Virus record (IMG/VR): IMGVR_UViG_3300049491_000530
Span: 1-30,614 of that record
Reading direction: 5' to 3' (one strand)
DNA: 30,614 nt
From: a virus
Shown here in pieces: positions 28,735 through 30,614 of the stretch. Position 1 is the stretch's first letter. Every line of letters begins with the position of its first letter. The notes under the pieces were generated by a model. That model was not told the origin of the DNA, searched no databases, and worked only from the letters and a program-made list of their open reading frames with translations. Position numbers and translations under genes: made by a program.

Positions 28735-28924
28735 TCAACAGATCGAAGAAATCGGTCTCATCGCTGACCAAGTAGACAACCTGATGGCAGGACTCCTCAT
28801 CCCAATGCCCGACCGTTTTCACAAAGATCAGATGATGAAACTCCTCCCCGTATTGTCGTATCGCCTGAAGAAACTGTACCAGGATTGTGGTGGCCCGAAC
28901 CACTGGGATGTTTCGGAGGAGTAG
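28727..28924 (+). CDS. Unknown 65-residue helical protein
   Basis: The product begins MNDQQIEEIGLIADQVDNLM and continues with a mostly helical body (DQMMKLLPVLSYRLKKLYQD). AAAGGA lies eight bases before the ATG. It is the last gene of the rightward row, ending one base before the stop of the convergent membrane-protein gene, with no room for a conventional terminator between them. Confidence 0.6.
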   Translation: MNDQQIEEIGLIADQVDNLMAGLLIPMPDRFHKDQMMKLLPVLSYRLKKLYQDCGGPNHWDVSEE

Positions 28925-29335
28925 TCATTCATCCTTGGGCTTGAGATCCAAAGCCCACTGGGGCATGTCTTCGACCATGGGGCGCTGCTTGTCCTCGTTC
29001 TCGAACTTTTCAATCAGGCGCTTCGCCGCTTCCGCAGCTGCCCCATCGGTCGAACGTCGTACCTGCACTCTTCGCTCGGGCTGACTGCCATCCCAGGAAG
29101 CGAACTCCTCATTCACCCGCTGGGGCTTGTTCGGGTCAATGCCTGCGGGTCGGCGCACGTTGGTATGCAGAGCAATGCCCGAAATACTCATTACCACGAC
29201 CACCTGCGTGATGACCGCAGCAATCATCCACTCCACTCGAACCAGTCCCGCAAACGATGACGCCTCGATAGCAAGCCCTGCTACGAAAAAGATGTTCAAC
29301 AATATGACTGAAATCTCGACAGGATAACGCTTCAT
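28925..29335 (-). CDS. Two-helix membrane protein with cytosolic charged tail
   Basis: The product is 136 residues. Two hydrophobic segments lie at about residues 8-28 (VEISVILLNIFFVAGLAIEA) and 33-57 (VEWMIAAVITQVVVVMSISG). The rest is charged: RRPAGIDPNKPQRVNEEFAS, then QVRRSTDGAAAEAAKRLIEK and a tail ending MPQWALDLKPKDE. AAAGG precedes the ATG. It is read leftwards between two rightward units. It may be a membrane-bound accessory such as an exclusion or lysis helper; only topology can be read. Confidence 0.65.
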   Translation of the reverse strand: MKRYPVEISVILLNIFFVAGLAIEASSFAGLVRVEWMIAAVITQVVVVMSISGIALHTNVRRPAGIDPNKPQRVNEEFASWDGSQPERRVQVRRSTDGAAAEAAKRLIEKFENEDKQRPMVEDMPQWALDLKPKDE

Positions 29336-29475
29336 TGTAAAACCTTTCTTGACGTATGGCGCTCAAAGGATACGAAATTCACGGGCTGGTACTTTCACAT
29401 CGGGGGATCATATTTTAGCGCTCCGCATTGAGATGCACTATTCTGAGATAACAACCATTTATTAATCTCTTTACA

Positions 29476-29835
29476 CTACGCCTTCATCCGCAATGCTACA
29501 ATGCAAAGGGCGCTGCGGGCACTCACGCCATAGATTTTATTGGCCCAGGTTTGTTGCTGGATCTGAAAGTCTATCGGTAGTCCCGTCATCTGCTTGCCCA
29601 GCGCTGAGAAAGCGAGACAGAGGGCAACCCACTTGCCGTTCTGGTGCTCGTGTCCTGGATTGCCAAGTTCCAGCGTTTCCCACACTTCATCATCAAGGAT
29701 CAGCCGCACATCAACATCGCGCCAATCCTTACGCTCCAATGCTGATCCCACGAGATACGGTGGCGTTCCAAAGGCATGCCACACCTGAGACCCAAACTCG
29801 TGCAGCATCAGCGCTGCGGGCATTCCAACATACAT
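29476..29835 (-). CDS. Nucleotidyltransferase-fold-like protein
   Basis: The product is 119 residues. PPYLVGSALERKDWRDVDVR followed by LIL matches the minimal nucleotidyltransferase motif: GS, a short loop, then D-x-D. This places it in the broad polymerase-beta-like fold, a family known as single small proteins in phages. The rest (MTGLPIDFQIQQQTWANKIY) is mixed. It may modify nucleotides or proteins, but the substrate is unknown and C-terminal catalytic Asp is not clear. AAAGGAG precedes ATG 29835 and an extended -10 lies 25 bases upstream. Confidence 0.68.
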   Translation of the reverse strand: MYVGMPAALMLHEFGSQVWHAFGTPPYLVGSALERKDWRDVDVRLILDDEVWETLELGNPGHEHQNGKWVALCLAFSALGKQMTGLPIDFQIQQQTWANKIYGVSARSALCIVALRMKA

Positions 29836-29859
29836 GATAACTCCTTTCTATTGCGCTCT

Positions 29860-29868
29860 ATTCTATCA
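29860..29868 (-). promoter_or_regulatory. Extended -10 promoter for the nucleotidyltransferase-like gene
   Basis: The minus strand reads TGATAGAAT, giving a start near 29853 and a leader of about 18 bases containing AAAGGAG. It is back-to-back with the plus-strand promoter at 29871. Confidence 0.6.
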
Positions 29869-29870
29869 TA

Positions 29871-29879
29871 TGTTATACT
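29871..29879 (+). promoter_or_regulatory. Extended -10 promoter of the right-end operon
   Basis: TGTTATACT on the plus strand, 3 bases from the divergent element. Transcription is predicted to start at about 29886, the first base of the structured leader. Confidence 0.6.
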
Positions 29880-29885
29880 CCGTGT

Positions 29886-29956
29886 GGGCACCTGATACTT
29901 TCACGATCACGGGGTTCGTGCTCCTTGCTGACGTGCGAGTCTTTCGACAGGTGCCT
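29886..29956 (+). promoter_or_regulatory. Structured 5' leader, possible three-way junction RNA
   Basis: GGGCACCTG (29886-29894) can pair with CAGGTGCCT (29948-29956) in a 9-pair closing stem. Inside, CACG/CGTG (29908-29911, 29917-29920) and CTTGC/GCGAG (29924-29928, 29935-29939) form two further hairpins. The predicted transcript begins at the first base of the closing stem. It precedes the AAGGA ribosome site and ATG 29980, so it may control that gene or protect the 5' end. No known riboswitch class is recognised. The interior of the gap holds no gene. Confidence 0.5.
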
Positions 29957-30035
29957 CTCAACTTTACAGAAGGATTACCATGTCTGACGAACTCGCTGCC
30001 ACGAGGCCCAGCGTGACAAGCTCTATGATGCACTC

Positions 30036-30344
30036 ATGGCCCTCGTGGGCGCTGAGAACACCAGCGAATTACAGGAGATGGCAATTGTTCTTCGACTTGC
30101 TCCTGTGCCACAAGAGGATAAAGCCGTTATGCTCAATGCGATTCAAGTCCTGATCGATCACGCACCTTCCTCAACTCTACGCTATCCAATGTGCGACGAC
30201 CAACCTGCCCAAATTGACTGCCGTATCACCGATTGCTGCTACCATAACAATCAAGGCGCATGCACCAATGTCTCGCCTGCTATCACCATGAATCCCGATG
30301 GTCGTTTCGTCTGCTGGTCGAGGAACCTCCGTGAGGATGTATGA
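30036..30344 (+). CDS. Cysteine-rich small protein, start disrupted by a frameshift
   Basis: The open frame gives 102 residues. The helical first part (AIVLRLAPVPQEDKAVMLNA) is followed by a Cys cluster: CDDQPAQIDCRITDCCYHNN, then QGACTNVSPAITMNPDGRFV ending CWS. That C-x-C-Y-N-x-G-x-C-x-x-x-I pattern recalls the DUF1540 small metal-binding group. There is no ribosome site at ATG 30036, but AAGGA and ATG lie at 29980 in another frame (MSDELAA). Joining the two by one base near 30002 would give MSDELAATEAQRDKLYDALM, so the true gene is probably 29980-30344 with an indel. Confidence 0.62.
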   Translation: MALVGAENTSELQEMAIVLRLAPVPQEDKAVMLNAIQVLIDHAPSSTLRYPMCDDQPAQIDCRITDCCYHNNQGACTNVSPAITMNPDGRFVCWSRNLREDV

Positions 30345-30460
30345 CACCCCTCGCTCAAACCATCATCACCTACGCAATACTGGTCTGCATCTACGGCTCA
30401 ATCACGATTGCGGTCGTTATGCTTGCCGTCCAAATCTGGCGCTTCCTCAATCCTCGGTAA
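30341..30460 (+). CDS. Very small membrane protein
   Basis: The product is 39 residues, MTPLAQTIITYAILVCIYGS, then ITIAVVMLAVQIWRFLNPR, one long hydrophobic helix with a basic end. It overlaps the preceding stop (ATGA) with GAGG upstream. Too short for common gene callers but well placed. Confidence 0.58.
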   Translation: MTPLAQTIITYAILVCIYGSITIAVVMLAVQIWRFLNPR

Positions 30461-30464
30461 TCCT

Positions 30465-30569
30465 ATGATTACCATCTTCGAAATCTTTGCTACACTCCTC
30501 TGCATTTCTTTGCCATTCTTCATTGCTTTCACCTGGATACTCGTGCGTGTGCTCACACGTAACGGTTAG
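30465..30569 (+). CDS. Very small membrane protein
   Basis: The product is 34 residues, MITIFEIFATLLCISLPFFI, then AFTWILVRVLTRNG, one membrane helix. It follows the other small membrane gene by 4 bases. The ribosome site is weak, so it is less certain. Together the two may be a pair of membrane-acting peptides, for example lysis helpers, but this is only topology. Confidence 0.5.
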   Translation: MITIFEIFATLLCISLPFFIAFTWILVRVLTRNG

Positions 30570-30614
30570 TTGACATAACGAGAGCGATCACGGAAAATTG
30601 GATTCATAGGAATT

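Noticed and set aside
29336-29475. Possible small gene between the two leftward genes
   Set aside because: Every ATG or GTG frame in this 140-base gap stops within about a dozen codons; a weak CGCTAAAAT -10-like element near 29411 may serve the membrane-protein gene.

Overview
The window is part of a tailed double-stranded DNA phage or prophage (Caudoviricetes, HK97-type head). The head genes are recognisable from sequence: small and large terminase subunits, portal, prohead protease with the usual His and Ser motifs, an HK97-fold major capsid protein, and gp6-, gp10- and gp17-like head-to-tail completion proteins. No host gene, integrase, replication gene, tape measure or endolysin is visible, so host and lifestyle cannot be fixed. 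Genes start at AGGAG-like ribosome sites, overlap by ATGA or TAATG junctions, and use all three stop codons, which indicates a bacterial host with the standard code.

Layout. About 25.8 kb on the left is read leftwards (minus strand). From right to left it holds: a short entry block (HExxH protein, several small unknowns); the small terminase; three unknown genes; the large terminase; a small basic protein; a portal gene split between two frames; a DUF1599/Nmad1-type protein and a zinc-ribbon protein; three basic or coiled-coil proteins; prohead protease; major capsid protein; a putative structural protein; then fibre-like proteins (tandem-repeat, decapeptide-repeat, Ig-like and a 1035-residue fibre). 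Next come a cassette of coiled-coil and membrane proteins, two small DNA-binding proteins, a sugar nucleotidyltransferase / methyltransferase / glycosyltransferase cassette, and the head-tail joining genes, running off the left end. From 25.85 to 28.92 kb a compact set of small genes, led by a ribbon-helix-helix-like protein, is read rightwards. Two minus-strand genes follow, then a short rightward operon with a structured leader.

Regulation. A recurring extended -10 element (TGnTAKAAT, no clear -35) precedes most transcription units, including two divergent pairs. One promoter is different: a consensus TTGACA-17-TATAGT on the plus strand, followed about 70 bases later by an intrinsic terminator, between the small terminase gene and the next gene. 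It predicts a small non-coding RNA antisense to the packaging operon. A second RNA candidate is a three-way-junction leader whose first stem begins at the predicted transcription start (29886-29956). Hairpins also lie between several structural genes, and one covers a ribosome-binding site (11272-11341).

Most unusual points: the two RNA candidates, the sugar/methyl modification cassette inside the virion genes together with an Nmad1-type protein, the split portal, and the placing of fibre and membrane cassettes between the capsid and head-completion genes.
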